A program made the translations under genes and the position numbers. Below, one piece after another: positions 23,763 through 36,532 of a DNA stretch of 64,000 bases. The DNA lies in assembly GCA_004794785.1 (NCBI GenBank), contig SJOL01005976.1:513696-577695 (forward strand), read 5' to 3'. Source of the DNA: Opisthorchis felineus (lineage: Eukaryota; Platyhelminthes; Trematoda; Opisthorchiida; Opisthorchiidae). The notes under the pieces are model-generated. The model was not told the origin of the DNA and searched no databases. It worked only from the letters and a program-made list of their open reading frames with translations. How positions within the stretch are numbered: position 1 is the first letter of the stretch; each line of letters opens with the position of its first letter.

Positions 23763-25615
23763 TTTCATATGATGAGTCTTCAACATAAGAATAATCCCCT
23801 TAACCTTAAGAATGTCATTGTTAATATTTCGCTTGGACATTTCTGAAATACCACTTTCTAGTCTGTGTACCCTGACTTACAACTTGCGCAATTACTAATA
23901 ATCGGCCACTCTTTTAGCTGAGGCTCTGCATCGACAGTCCGAGTGCGAAAATTACCACCTGAAATGTGTTTTTTATCATATGGAATCGTATGGCAGGAGA
24001 GATCAAGTACCTTAGACTTTCCATGCCACATAGCTTCATCATGATCTCCTGTTATTTCCCCCCAATGATGATCCATTTTGTTGACCTATATTTCAACGAA
24101 GCGCTCCGGCAAGCCCATTAAAATTGTGAGCTTTATTCTAAAAACACTTACTCAAAGTTACTCAGTAGTTTGCAGTTAATGATGCATTGGAGGTGGTACC
24201 TCCAGCATACCGTGGTGCTTCACTGTCTAGCTGACCACTTGCAACGCCTTCACCTTGCTTAGGATATATACTCCCAGTTTCAACTACCTTCACCGACTAT
24301 ATAATCCGCCACAAGTTTCCCTCTAGTTGATCATCAGTGCATCGAAATACAAAGATAAACTGCACACCAATATTTGTTCATTTTATTAAATTACCCTTCA
24401 CGTTGTGGTGGGAAGAAACAATAGGTCTGGTTCATATGCCTAACCTATACTTAAGTAGGTGATCCTAGAAATTCACCTCAGGCTCGTGAGATATCAAGCT
24501 TGGATTATTCTCTAGTTGCTACGGGCTACAGTAAACCAGAATAATGTTCTCTGATCACCAAACACGGACGTTCACCGACACACTATTCTGCAAGAGTAGA
24601 AAGGTTTGAATTTCAGTACGCTGGATGCGAAGATTCTATTGTTCTAACACGCATTAGGGCCAAAACATTGGATGGATGATTTTACCGCCAAACATCTGAA
24701 GGCATGGAGATAACCTCGGTCCTGAGAAAATATACTGACAATGGTGCGCTTGTTGTGTTGAAAAAACATTAGATGGGACTCGGCGACGAACACGTTGTGC
24801 TATGAAACCCATAAATGACTTGAAAAAGTGCACAGTCCTCCTGCTGCTGATCAGACGCCAAGTTCCTATTCATCCACTGGCCAGTTTATTTAAATACTTA
24901 ACTGCAGTTATGATGAAATTGGCAGTTATCTTGAAGCACTGTTCCATGCCCCAAAAACTAAAATTTGGCAAAAAATTTTCGATAATGTGTGCATTTCGTT
25001 GGTCAACAAAAGTTTGATTGTAACCAGGTATAAGGATATTATCAGCTCAGAACTTCAGGTCGATATCACATGAAATCATAACGAAAACTGGAATTCCTCG
25101 AAGTATTACTGACCGGATGAATGAGGCCAAGTTTATGAGCTAACAACTATATGAGCACGTCCCTAAAACAAATATGGTTTTGTACACCGTGAAGTGTTTC
25201 ATGATACCTGATTGAAAATTTCATGTGAAGATATAATTTATTGGTTTAAATTCCTTTGGTCTATCTTATGTTCGATTCGGTGGGTGAGATCGTACAAAAT
25301 GGCACAAACCTACAGGTATATTGTTCTGTTTTCACTGCTTAAGTTGAGCTGGGAAAAACAACCAACAGGAATTTTTTTAAAATATGATCCTTAGATTGAT
25401 AATGCATGTTTAGTTTATCTAAAGTTTTACGATCTTTTAAAGGGTTAACTCTCGTATGTTCTAGACGACCTTGCATTTGGACTTGTGTAAGACACTGCTG
25501 TGCTTAAAAACCCTGGACAAAAATTGCCAATATATAAGATACGTCACAGTAGTTCTGTCCGCGAGTTCCTCAGGCATAATGCAGTCTAGTGGATCGTTTC
25601 GTACCTGGCGTCTTC
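23763..25615. other. Noncoding stretch, nothing recognised
   Basis: No exon, RNA gene or transposon motif seen. AT content appears slightly higher than in the first 15 kb. Confidence 0.45.
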
Positions 25616-25651
25616 ATAATCTCCATATATATATATATATATGGAGATTAT
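25616..25651. repeat. Perfect AT-core palindrome followed by (TA)n
   Basis: ATAATCTCC, nine AT units, then GGAGATTAT form a perfect 36-base inverted repeat able to extrude as a hairpin. A further TA run with the window's only isolated N (25,658) follows directly. An open frame running through the whole tract is an artefact of the repeat. Confidence 0.85.
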
Positions 25652-25679
25652 ATAGATNTATATATATATATATAAATCA

Positions 25680-28600
25680 GGTCGACATTGCAGAGCGTCT
25701 CCCGCCACGAACAATGTGGACACCACCTAACAGGTCAATCAATAGAACTGCCCAATCCCATTTAGAGGCCACTGTAGGCCAGCATCCTTTATATTATCAG
25801 GTGCACTCGTTCAATGCGCAACCAGCAGCGTACCGATGTACTCCTTTTTCCAAAGACACACTGATTATGTCACCTCGATTGGTGACGAAAAATATGCAAC
25901 CAACTCTCCTAGCTCAACGAACGAACCAGCTGTGCAATCCGATCTACCATAATTCGCCTCAACGTTAAGTACTAATAACTCATGAACTGATCCTCACTAA
26001 GTAATCAAGAAGTAGCGCAAATCCGCTTCATTACTGTTATTGGCAACAATTAAGAACACTGATCCATAATCGTACTTGAAACATGCCAAGGCATTCAATT
26101 CAGTGAAGATAGGACAAGCTGGATAGTATAGTAATAATATTTGTTGTACTTTCTCAGTACATACACAGTCTATTCCATACCTGCGTTTGTTCCGTAAAAA
26201 ATTGTATAAGCGGATTTCGTTACACTGAGAAACAGCTAATCTACATTCAGTATCCCCTTCCCGTCGGACACAGTTGATTTGTCACAGTCCAGCGCAAAAT
26301 GAAACACTGCAGATTCAGCACGTCCAAAACATGTCTCACTGAAATTGGTGTGATTAGACCATACTGTGCTACCAACGTTCTCAAGATTTCCTGATACCAC
26401 TTTGCTAGAATGTCAAATGCAGATCAATAGCTTACCTGTTGCATGCTTGTCCCATATTAATATGCTGCAGGGCAGATAAGCAACCTAATACCACTTCTCT
26501 CTTTACCTGCTTGGCGAACCGAGATGCGATGCTCAGGCTGGTTGAAAACATCAAATGCATTCGTTTGCACAGTGGCCGATGCGGGCAAACTGGACCTCAG
26601 TGGTTCGTAGTGTTTTTCTGGTTTTCGAACACCAATTTTCAGATTGAAAGACGGACTGTATGTATACAAGTTTACGACAGCAATAATTCAACAGTCTACG
26701 AGGAAGGATTCCTGAAATTTTCCGTGTATCTATTTAATAGCATGCATAAATTTCATTTAGAAAATGACTTCGACCAGAGTCGATAAGCTGCTTGTTCCAG
26801 TCTTAAAAAGAAACTAACTAAAGCAGAGAAGCATTTGAATGGTTCCTAGTAATTACCAAGAACATATGTGGTTTTGCTTCAGTCCGAAGGTATGTCTTGT
26901 GGAGGAAAGTATTTTCCATAACGTAATTAACCTGAGACTCAAAAGATCGGAAAGCTAAGTAGGATAGAAGTGGAAAATACAAATGGTTTGTAATATTACC
27001 ATATGATTACTGGAGGATGGCGAAGTAAGAAAGAATAGGAAACACTTTCGTGGCAAATTTAAATACAACATCATGTTGGAGGTGATTGCGATATTTCAAG
27101 CTTTATCTGCAGATGATGCCAATGATGATCCAAACTAGGGACTTTTAAGTAGGTAGAAGGGTTCACTAAGCCCTCTCATTGTGATGGAGTCTTAACGCAT
27201 TCCGAACACAAAAGTTGCTAACAATAAATGATTGCAAATTAGAAACGCAAAATCTCGACTGACTGAAGAGGACAGCCAAAAACCGAATCTTTACAATCTG
27301 GTTATGAAAGGGATAACAAGACAAAAAGGAGCCACCGTGGGCCGCGCAGGAGAGTGAGGGCTAAGTATTCCTATTTCGACTGCAAGATTTCGTCAGTGAC
27401 TGGTCTAAATGGACAAGTTGAGTGTATTAATTGCGTGCATTGAAAAAATATCACAATGCACTCAATCCTAGATACGTGAAGCATCAAGGTATACAAATGT
27501 ACAGTTAATACGACGCTCTATGAGGTCCTTAGTATCGTACAGCAACAACAGAGAGACCTGGAAATCTCTTTTTCACCTGCTTAAGGAGGCTAAATTCCAA
27601 GTTTATTCCGGTGAAGCAGCAAAATAAATCAGGAAAAGATGTTTAAAAATTGACACTGTGGGAGTGGAAACAAACTAGAAGAGCAAAAACAAAGCCGTCC
27701 AAATGGTCAGTAGTTATTCTAGCAAACGGTTTCATTATTATCAGTACACAAATTAACAAGAGACCGAGCTAAAACTCCATCTTCGAAAATACCACTGGGA
27801 ATATTGTGAAAAATCAAAAAAACATTTGTGTCCTAGAAACGAGGAGGAACAATCAGCTTGCCAATCCAGTAACGAAGCATAGCACTCGGCAAAATGTGAC
27901 TGCCGAATAAGTATCTACCCGTTAAAATGCTACCAACCAAAACTCAGCGCCCAATAATGGACAACGGGAAATAACAATCAAGTTTATGCTATAAAAACTT
28001 ATTGGCCGTAAACAATATTACGGATTGCTAGCGTGATGCCTGGGCAACCATATAATGAACCACAATCGACCATGTTCTCAATGCTTTATGAATCTGCTCC
28101 CACGCTGCTGAATGAATGTGACCACTTCCCTCAATGATAGACATTTTTTGTGCATTAAATTTTTCTCCACAAATGTCAATCATTCGAATCCACGCCCCGC
28201 AGTGTTTCCTGACTGTGCACTTTTGCGAGTCGGTGAAGTTTAAGTGAAGGTTTTGGAAATTAGGTAATTGGAACGAGGACTTGGTACAGTTAGAGCGGAT
28301 AGTTATGACTGCGTTCAGAAATGTTGAAAAGCACATGGAAACGGGTATTAGTTACTGTTCCACTAGCACGCTTTGTCTTTCAGTACAATAGAATCAGTTT
28401 CACAGAGGGTGAACTAATTAAAAACCAGAAAAATACTGGTGGAAATTCACAACAAGTTAGACAGTCATAGTGTAAAAATTAACTCAGTGAATTTGCTAGA
28501 AAATTCACTGATTTTTTAAAACGCCAGAGTACAAGATAAAAAATGCCTGTAATGTCCTATATCGAAGATGCATAAATACTCAGTGTGAACCTAAAGTAAG

Positions 28601-28952
28601 GTCTTTCCAATTCGTATATGCCTACCCGAAGAAGGCGCAATATGTATCGGCCGTTTTCCGTTACGCCATAGAATTATACCTATCCCCGCAGGTATTGTGC
28701 GAGAAGTAGTAGTGTGCGATTCCAAAAGATATTTGTGTAGCTGAATGATATATAAGTAGTCCCCACCCGATAAATTTAGTTGTCAAACTACAAAGTGTCA
28801 GTCCATCTCTCCAGGTAGTCTGTGTGCTGCCTCTATATGCACAAAAACGTTTGATCTTTGTAAACGTCACAATATTGGAGGTTTAATTGGTGGAAATAAC
28901 AGCATTACCACAACAAGTTTCTAACGATGATTTTAGCTGATGCAGATTTCTA
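25680..28952. other. Unassigned stretch
   Basis: The open frame continuing past the AT palindrome to 25,968 has no domain. A minus-strand frame at 28,336-28,028 is fairly protein-like (KHCGAWIRMIDICGEKFNAQ) but lacks a convincing donor or acceptor, so it is not called. No transposon motif recognised. Confidence 0.4.
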
Positions 28953-29010
28953 CAGATACTCTCATTTGCGCACGAATTTGGTTCCTACATGAGTCTCAAC
29001 TGTATCTAGC
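28953..29010 (+). repeat. Dispersed repeat, copy 2 (TTTGCACACGAATTTGGTT family)
   Basis: CTCTCATTTGCGCACGAATTTGGTT followed by CTACATGAGTCTCAACTG matches the copies at 8.15 and 48.61 kb; the match to 48.61 kb also covers the upstream AGATACTCTCATTTGC segment. Confidence 0.5.
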
Positions 29011-29118
29011 TGAATCTTTCCGGTCTATGATGGGTTCAAGTAGGACACAGGTTTGGGGAAAACTCGGGTAGTATGCCTACCTAATGGGCTCCAAGAAGTA
29101 CGAAACCGGTCGTCGAGG

Positions 29119-29143
29119 AGTTTTCAGCAACCTTGTGAGTAGT
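29119..29143 (-). repeat. Half copy of the ACTACTCACAAGG foldback repeat
   Basis: AGTTTTCAGCAACCTTGTGAGTAGT is a single arm of the foldback found complete at 34.42 kb. Adjacent bases (GTCGAGG on its left) also match the other half copies, so it is a repeat fragment and not a chance match. Confidence 0.6.
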
Positions 29144-29149
29144 GTGATG

Positions 29150-31735
29150 CAGAGTTTTTTTTAATTAACGCGAGAAGATCCTTAGAAAAATCATTAACCT
29201 CTCAAAAAATCTGCAATAAGTTGCCGGGATTGTTTCTGGACAGCGGTTAGTTTAAAAGTCCTCTAATTTGTGCATATTTTTATGCTGGTATACTACGATC
29301 GTTATGGTTCTATCAAGTATGTTCCATCAATTATTTCTATCACAGTATTTCCAGCGTAGTAAAGTCCCATAGAACCCGAAGACAGCTGATTACATGTTTT
29401 GGGTCGGCCAGTCAGCTACAGAATCGGCCAATCACTGCATCACGCTTCGTGAGAGACGGTATCCAGGCTGTGGCTCACATAAACAGCAATAGGAATGTCA
29501 GAAATCACACTCTGAGTCGTTCAAACCTGCATCGTGAATGTTCTACGCCGTAAGTGAGCTCCTTCTTAGCCAAACTGCGCTTTCATTCCGAAGTGAGCCT
29601 CTTTCATATGCATATGTTCAATAAAAAGTCGCCTTTGACGAGCCAACAGATCATAAATAGCGGTGAACAATATTTATTTTGTCCCTGCTTAATGGGTCGG
29701 CAGGACTAGAAACGTTTTAGTCCATTTACCGAATACGCTTTGGCTCCTAAAACAAAAACCAATTTCCTACCCTTAAAAATAAAACCAAGTCCAAAATCAA
29801 TTGTCGCCGTCTGTGCATCACAGAATCAAATCGGGTAGTGAGGTTAAATTCGCTCCTATAGGTTTAAACCATCCCTCAATTCTTGATCTCACCCTACAAA
29901 ACTGACAAAAAGAAGTAGGCATTTGACTGCCCAAAAAGTGGATGCATCTTATAGTAGCGCCGTTTGAGTGCATCTTTATTTACAGTGAGTATAAGAGGAA
30001 GCCCAACATAAAAGTTGCTCTAATTTGTAGGGACTACCTTTAATAAGCAGTCAGCATATTGATCCTAGTTTATTAGTCTCTATCAGCTCACATTTAACTG
30101 CTTAATTCCAAGACGTTCTATTTACAAAAAATTGATAAAAAGTGAACTTACTTACTGCTAATCGAATCAACTAGATCTTCAGTAGCCAAAAAAAACAGTT
30201 GAATATCATGAATACATGATCACTACATATAATTTTCCACTGAGCAATCGCCTAATTACTTGTCTCACCTGCATTATCACATTATGTTGATGTTATGCAA
30301 GGTATTGTTTCTGATGGAAAAGAATACATCAGGATCATGAAAATCAGCCCAACAGTAGGCAAACGTTTAGCCATTTGGCCCAAAACAAGCAAGGGTTTCT
30401 ATTTGATCTCGAACGAATCTCCCATCTGTACAAGTTAATTGCGGTTGAGTGGTTTATTAGAGATCAGCCACTGTCTGACTAACCCAAGAGTCTCTTACCG
30501 GTGCCCCATTCAGGATCTACTTTCACCATTCGAAGTAACGTGCTTAAGCAGGACACAGCTCACGCTGGTGCTGTAATAACTGAACACCCGCCTAAGTGGC
30601 ACACGTACTTCCTACATTTGTTGGGAATAAGCATGTCAACGGAGAAATCACTCAGCTCACGTATTCCACTGACCGGTAGTCTTAAGATTGTTTATTCATT
30701 TTTAAAAGTACCACTATGGGGACCAGGTGAGGAATGCAGACTTCACTAATTGAAGCAAAGTTGCTCCGTCGCACAGCAACCGGTGAATACACGTACTGAA
30801 GGCGTCCGATAGGGAGTGCACTTTCCACTAAATGTTGTCAAGTTAAAACTCGGGTAGCACACAGAGTCAAGTGATTTCTCGGCGGCCACGCGTAACTTAC
30901 AGGACCAGGACGTAATTATTTCAGTACAAAATCACTGCAGGATAATACAAAAACACCATGTCGTTCTCAACCTACCAATTCAGCCAACCACCAAACTGGA
31001 GACAAGACGAGAAATTGTGGTTTTTACTCGTCCAACTGAAAAAGCCTCGGTTATTCATACAGAGCCAGTTGTAGTGAATCCACCTAGCCATTGCCGTTCA
31101 ATGGGTCAGTATGCACAGATTAATCAAATACTTTTTAGTAAGATATCTCTGCTTCTGACTCCGCAAACTTTTTTTCAGAATAAACGACCATGGAGCATGG
31201 TAAATTGACTGCTGCCCAAAACAAGTAACTGTAGTTCATGTTGGATGGTAAACGCTCCCTACGGAAGATTTCTTGTTCAGTTCTGGGAAGATTTCGCTTG
31301 TTAGAGGTAATCAACATGGAGGTTTTTTGATCCATTGAAACCATCTCCTCAAGATGGTTCACGACTTTCTGGGAGTTTGAATATCGGCAGTACCTTTATA
31401 GGTTGGAAGTTATTGATACGGTGTAAAATGAGGAATAACCATCTGCGTGTTTGATCATTCAAGCCAAAGTCCTTCAGTCTTCATGCACTGGTACAAATTT
31501 CTCTGGGTTACTTCGAGTTCCGCTGCTGAGCTAAATCGATGAACCTTGGATGTTGTGTTTAAAACGACTAAATTTCTTCATTCATCCCCCTTTTGTACCA
31601 AAATTCTTTTGCTTATACCTGCGTGCTATTCGACATTTCTAATTTGGAGTTTTCCAATACTGCAGATTTCCCTCATTAGTTTGACTACTTCGAAATGATA
31701 ACGGCCCGTCATCTAAGGTTCCTAATTTTATCCTT
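29150..31735. other. Unassigned stretch
   Basis: No convincing exon. Short open frames at 30,501-30,749 and around 31.0-31.4 kb (both strands) have no domain. No transposon protein recognised. Confidence 0.4.
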
Positions 31736-31740
31736 AACAG

Positions 31741-32116
31741 GTGCTGTGCCGTTCGGTTTGCCGCAATAGTCAGTCAGGACAATGTCAAAAGATCCTCAAC
31801 AGAGACACCCATAGGTTATTTCATTGTTCCAAAAAAACGATATATATCCTGGCACCTAACACGTTCGATGGTAAACTACGGCCTCTCACAGTCGAAATTG
31901 GGAACGACAGATATCAGGAAAGAGCTGTTATGTACGAAAGGCTTGCCCTCGAGTGAGTTGAACAAGAAGTGTATTCCTTCTTCCGTCTTTGTCCGGGGCG
32001 AGCCACTCATGTCGACTGGGCTACGGACAAAAAGAAGGCACGTCCTTGTTGGTCAGAATATAGACTCCCTCGGTCGCAAGTATTCTAGCTCGACCTTTCA
32101 GAGACTTCTGCGTTAA
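31741..32116 (+). CDS. Candidate terminal exon, unidentified product
   Basis: A strong acceptor (CCTAATTTTATCCTTAACAG) directly precedes 31,741. After one leading base the frame stays open for 124 codons to a TAA at 32,114-32,116. The text looks like protein (VRFAAIVSQDNVKRSSTE; GYFIVPKKRYISWHLTRS; KCIPSSVFVRGEPLMS; NIDSLGRKYSSSTFQRLL). I recognise no family. A second strong acceptor (TTCCGTTGCCCCTATTACAG) follows at 32,143-32,162, so the true model may use a donor inside this segment (for example ATG|GTAAAC near 31,870) and continue beyond. Upstream exons were not found. Moderate-to-low confidence. Confidence 0.33.
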
Positions 32117-33184
32117 CTATATAAATACAGTTGACACAATTTTCCGTTGCCCCTATTACAGGACTCTCCGGAGCTACCATTTCTTCTGCTATACCATAGT
32201 CACCGGAACATCATTCCAAGGACCAGCATTAGAGTCGCATGATACAAGAGTCTTACAAAGGGGGAGTTGCTTGTGAATGTACAGAAGCAACCATGGATGC
32301 GTCGCTCGCCCGCTGCACACAAACAATGAAGTCTACATGGAACGAACCCATAAGAGATATTATGCGCCACAAACGATTTGGTCCCAGCCGCATTCAAAAT
32401 CTACTGAGTCCGCCCATAGTAACTGTTAGTTTGTCCGGCTTCCCCAACTGACAACCTTTTAATTCATTCTGGCCACCACATGGACAATACTCAAAATGTA
32501 ATAAAACAGTTATAATTTGTCAGAACCTCATTTGCCGAAGTCCGTAGAAAATTTGGCAGGAAGATTTAGTCGAACAAATCAATACACTGAAAAAAAGCTT
32601 CTGCATGTCATTACGCCTACCTCATCATGAAATTAAAGCAAGCACTGCGTGTGATTAGTACTTAGTCATCAGTGCGACAAGTAATCCTGTATAAAAGTGA
32701 GATCTAACTGGAGGCAATCCCACATAAACCGCCTTTATTTATAGGCAAGCCGACACCACAATTTAACCACGAAAACATTGAAACGAATGTTTAAAAAGCA
32801 TGTAGGTTCAATTGATCACGCACCACAACAGAATAACTTGATTGTAATAGGAGGACGCACGTGCCGAATGCAGCTTGCAGTGCTGCACAGCCCTTTATGG
32901 AAACCGTCACAGTGTGTATCTGACTTTCACAGTCAAACATCCACTATTCCGCCCGGACTATCCGTGCCGCATTCAAGGAGTGACGTCCAGTTTTTGGACA
33001 GCGGCGGCAAGATGTGTGCACAGTTTTCTTCCCCACGTAGTCAGCTGGGAGGCACGGACGTCGGTCCGGGTGAGTTCGGAGTTCATGAACTTTAAATGTA
33101 TATGACTACGTGATAGTATTCAACGTACAAAATACACTCAGCATGGAGGAACACGAATATCCTCGAAGCCATAAGGCCACTTAT
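32117..33184. other. Unassigned stretch downstream of a strong splice acceptor
   Basis: It starts with the acceptor ending at 32,162, after which one frame is open for about 26 codons (DSPELPFLLLYHSH...) before a TGA. Plus and minus frames at 32.2-32.45 kb are both protein-like, and so is the 105-codon frame at 32,778-33,095; I cannot decide between them. No transposon motif recognised. Confidence 0.35.
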
Positions 33185-33490
33185 TTACTGCCAAATTCTG
33201 CTAGATACGTCCAGTGATTCATCATTTCTCATGGCTCTATGGAGGTAAATTTGTTGGCCCATGTTCAAGGTACAGAGGTCAACACCAAAAAATGGGATGG
33301 CGGCTGAGTGAGGTGACAACAATCTCAAAACAATGCCATAGTTGTGATTTAAGAAAGTCGGCCGCTTGATGGATTTCAGATCGACCATCCGCCCTTCCAT
33401 AACAAATTCCTTCGGGTGGTATAGACCTTCATTGGACGAAGGGAATAATAAATGATCCATATTGTTATGGTAATGAGGCCATAGTTTATT
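33185..33490 (-). CDS. Candidate terminal exon, unidentified product
   Basis: A plausible acceptor (GTGAGGTTTCAG) precedes base 33,490 on the minus strand. The frame then runs 101 codons in phase 0 to a stop at 33,185. The text is protein-like throughout: NKLWPHYHNNMDHLLFPS, GLYHPKEFVMEGRMVDLKS, PTFLNHNYGIVLRLLSP, AAIPFFGVDLCTLNMGQQ, NDESLDVSSRIWQ. The IPFFGVDL segment faintly recalls the IPFLGVYLxDL motif of Ras-GEF catalytic domains, but neighbouring signature residues are not evident, so no function is assigned. The frame is also open upstream of the acceptor to 33,598. Confidence 0.33.
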   Translation of the reverse strand, partial: NKLWPHYHNNMDHLLFPSSNEGLYHPKEFVMEGRMVDLKSIKRPTFLNHNYGIVLRLLSPHSAAIPFFGVDLCTLNMGQQIYLHRAMRNDESLDVSSRIWQ

Positions 33491-33539
33491 CTGAAACCTC
33501 ACTGTACCACAAAGTTTGGTGCATCTGTTGGAATTCTGT

Positions 33540-33689
33540 TGGGTCACACATGAGATCCGAATCTCATTCGTGATATTCTTCAACTGCATGTGCTGCAAAA
33601 ACGCGGGCTCATGTTTAATTTGGTAAGATATGTGAGATAGTGCGGTTTATTTTCCTGAAGAAACACTAATCATAACGTTACTGAAAACT
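33540..33689 (+). repeat. Dispersed repeat unit ending in a half foldback (copy of 37.05-37.20 kb)
   Basis: Blocks shared in order with 37,049-37,204 are CGTGATATTCTTCAA / TGTGATAATCTTCAA, GCATGTGCTG / GAATGTGCTG, CTCATGTTTAATT / CTCATGTTTCAGTT and GATATGTGAGATA / GATACTCAAGATA. They are followed by the foldback arm (AATCATAACGTTACTGAAAACTTCG). The two units are old copies of one repeat that carries the foldback near its end. Confidence 0.5.
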
Positions 33690-33699
33690 TCGACACCCC

Positions 33700-34415
33700 A
33701 CGAACGGTTTCCCTCCTCTTGGGGCTGATCATATTAGTTTGCAAATGATTGCGCTTCGCAAAAAGCATGTAGTGTGAGCTCAAACAGAAACCAGGACCGA
33801 TGGAATCTTTGAGAATGCGTCTACCTGGTGACCTCATCATTGTTCAGTAGCATCGGACAACACTAAGACAAGTGATTCAGTGTCACGAAGAAAGTGTACC
33901 AATCTCACCCCACTTCACCTCAGTCTTCAACGCCCTTCATCCACGTTTGATGTCCTGATTGAAGAACAGCTCATCATTTCTTATGGTGACGCGTGAATTC
34001 ACTAAAATTTCGAGGCTGTTGTTATCCTACGGCTTCTCAGAGACCCGTGGTTGACTACCACTGTGGCCTTTCGGGGTACCACTGATAATTTGGTATCATG
34101 TACACGGAATAGACCGTTCTTTTCAACTCACGCTTTTCATCCTACATCGTGCGTGGTGCGCTATTCTTGATTGTGTTTGCGCTTTCTTCTCTCAGAAACA
34201 ACGTTAAGTGATGTAAAATCTCCTGTGTCCTGCCACTGTAAACTATCTTTTTCATGTTCAGTACAATTTTCCACATCAGAAAGCGTTATTCACCGTACCA
34301 ATACTGGAACACTACCTCTTAAATGTTCCTCTGTATTTTACACTCTGTTGTACTTTCTGTCCCCCGGTACTGCCTACTTTAAGTGTGTGATAATTCTTCA
34401 AAAACAAACGTATGA
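33700..34415. other. Noncoding stretch, nothing recognised
   Basis: An open frame begins at 34,171 and runs into the foldback, but its content is Ser/Cys-rich and looks random. No motif identified. Confidence 0.4.
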
Positions 34416-34470
34416 GGAAACTACTCACAAGGTTGCTGATAAGTTTTCAGCAACCTTGCGAGTAGTTTTC
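34416..34470. repeat. Long foldback (stem 24, loop 7), ACTACTCACAAGG family
   Basis: Left arm 34,416-34,439 (core AAACTACTCACAAGGTTGCT) and right arm 34,447-34,470 (core GCAACCTTGCGAGTAGTTTT) pair at 22 of 24 positions around a 7-base loop. Transcribed from either strand it gives a near-perfect RNA hairpin of pre-miRNA-like size, but the presence of other full and half copies nearby argues for a repeat and not a microRNA gene. Confidence 0.85.
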
Positions 34471-34499
34471 TTTATGAAAACTAAGACTAATGTTTAACA

Positions 34500-36532
34500 G
34501 GCACGCTCCAACGACCTTTCCATCAAGGAGACGGCTAATAAAATATAGCTCTGAGTCTTGATCCTGTCCAGCTGTACGGCTGAAATCAGGTGAACCAGCT
34601 GCGACCAAAACACACTGGCAGTTATAGTACTGATAAAACTTCCCGGGCTGCGTAGCCAGTCTAAAGTATGATCTGCTGAAACCAGAGCGTCACACCCTCT
34701 TCTCCAAACTGTAACTCCGGGAGCAGCCTAGCAGCCCGTGAGAATTTCTCTCTTTTGCAGGCAAATCTTGGGCCAGCGCGTTACTCCAGGGCAGCCGCTA
34801 GCCTTGTACTCAAGGTGCATCCGAAAACCAAAGAATCAGAATAACAAGCAGGTTGACCGCCCCGGAATGCGCCTTAATCTAGATGGAACTGAAGAGGTAT
34901 GGAATCGGTGTCCCCCTCCTCAGCGATACACACTTGGCTAACCAACGAAGTGTTCATGAAGTCAATGAAGTGCTCAACCCAGAGCCTGATGGAATCAATC
35001 AACATCCTGCTTCATTCTGCCTGAGATCGACAGACCGAACCTAAATGACTGTGATCAGTGTATATGCTCCATCGCTATTCTCAGCAGGCGACCACAAAGA
35101 CATCTACGCCTAAGTTGGTACTCTACTCCGTCGGTTCCGAAAACCGACAAGGTTGTTTTTCTAGGAAACCTTACTACACGTGTAGCTAGAGACCATCCTT
35201 GAGTCCAGGCATCGTGTGACGTCATGGTATCGGGACTCAAAACTCCGACAGTGACTCGTTTCTCAGACTTCGTGCTATCCACGCAAATATAACCACCAAT
35301 GCGAAATTGTGCTTCGAATAACGAAACATCGCCACACAGACATACCCAAAAAGTTGTCACACTAACCTACTAGCTTAGGTTACCGTTCGCCAGCGGCAGG
35401 TTTCCGGTTAGCGTTACACGAGCAGCCGACTTTGGAACAGACCACCAGTTTGTTCGAAAGATGCCCAAGTTAAAAAACAAAATATTAACTGCATCACTGA
35501 AAGCTCAACCATTTGCGAAAAAACGCCTAAAAGATGTGAAAGCCCGTTTGGGGGAATAGCGCCAACCAGACTCTGCAACAATAGCCTTCAATTCATCCAA
35601 CCCGCCAGGAGAAGCACGACACAACTTGAAACACCAGATGATGAGGACGGTAGTCTATCGGGCTGTTCAGCCACGTGCCAAGAATATAAAACAGCTGATA
35701 ACTGGGAAAAACAGAGTGCCCTCCGACTTATTTGCTAAGAAACAACAAAGAAGCATGTCCACTCGCGTCCACAACAAATGGTTGGGAGAAAAGTGCGCAG
35801 GCCAGATGGCCTTTTGAATGGGCTGAGCAGCTGAACCGTTCAGTTCTACCCATTTAGATCCCTTATTATGGGCCACCAGTTGGGCATGCTGTTGACTTTA
35901 GGAGTATCCCTCCTGGTTTATTTCCTCGGGTTTACACCGGGTGTCGTATTCACATGGGGCTTAACGCACCGCATTAACTCTTGTGTGCATGAGTTCATTA
36001 GTTTAGTTCGATGTGACAAGTCGATCCAGAAAGAGATGCCAGCCTACCATGGTAAAGATAAAGCCGGCTTGTCATCCGCTCAGTGCACAAAGGTCTATAT
36101 GAGTTTGAAGGTGCGAATCCCGTCGTCGAGTCATATATGTGTGAAGCAGTTATACTAGCTGGACAGAGCTTCACGACCTTTGATTTGCCCTAGCCCCATA
36201 CAGTCAAGTCCTGCATCAACACTTTGAAGTCTCCACACTACCTATGGAAAATCAGTAGGCATTCAAAAGTCACTTGAGTGGCCAGGCACCAGGGGAGCAT
36301 GCGCGACACATCTAAATGCCAATTGGGTCACTATAAGCTGAATAGACTGTCATTTCCGGGTGAACGAATTCTTGGTTCGCCACCTTCATGAACGATTAGG
36401 AAAGATTTTTGTTAGCGTGGCGTCTGATACCCCACGTTTTATTTCGCACACCGAAAGTCTCCATATTATGATAGGGGCAAGATGTCAATGACGGTAAATT
36501 TGTTCCAACTGGTCAATTAGCGCTAGTGACTA
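34500..36532. other. Unassigned stretch
   Basis: Short open frames on both strands (34.7-36.2 kb) without domains or good splice borders. No RNA gene or transposon motif recognised. Confidence 0.4.

Noticed and set aside
25471..25968. 165-codon open frame through the AT repeat
   Set aside because: Much of it is translated microsatellite and it includes an N; kept open by the repeat.
34416..34470. Hairpin considered as a microRNA precursor
   Set aside because: Other full and half copies with shared flanks make it a repeat; no evidence for a conserved mature miRNA.
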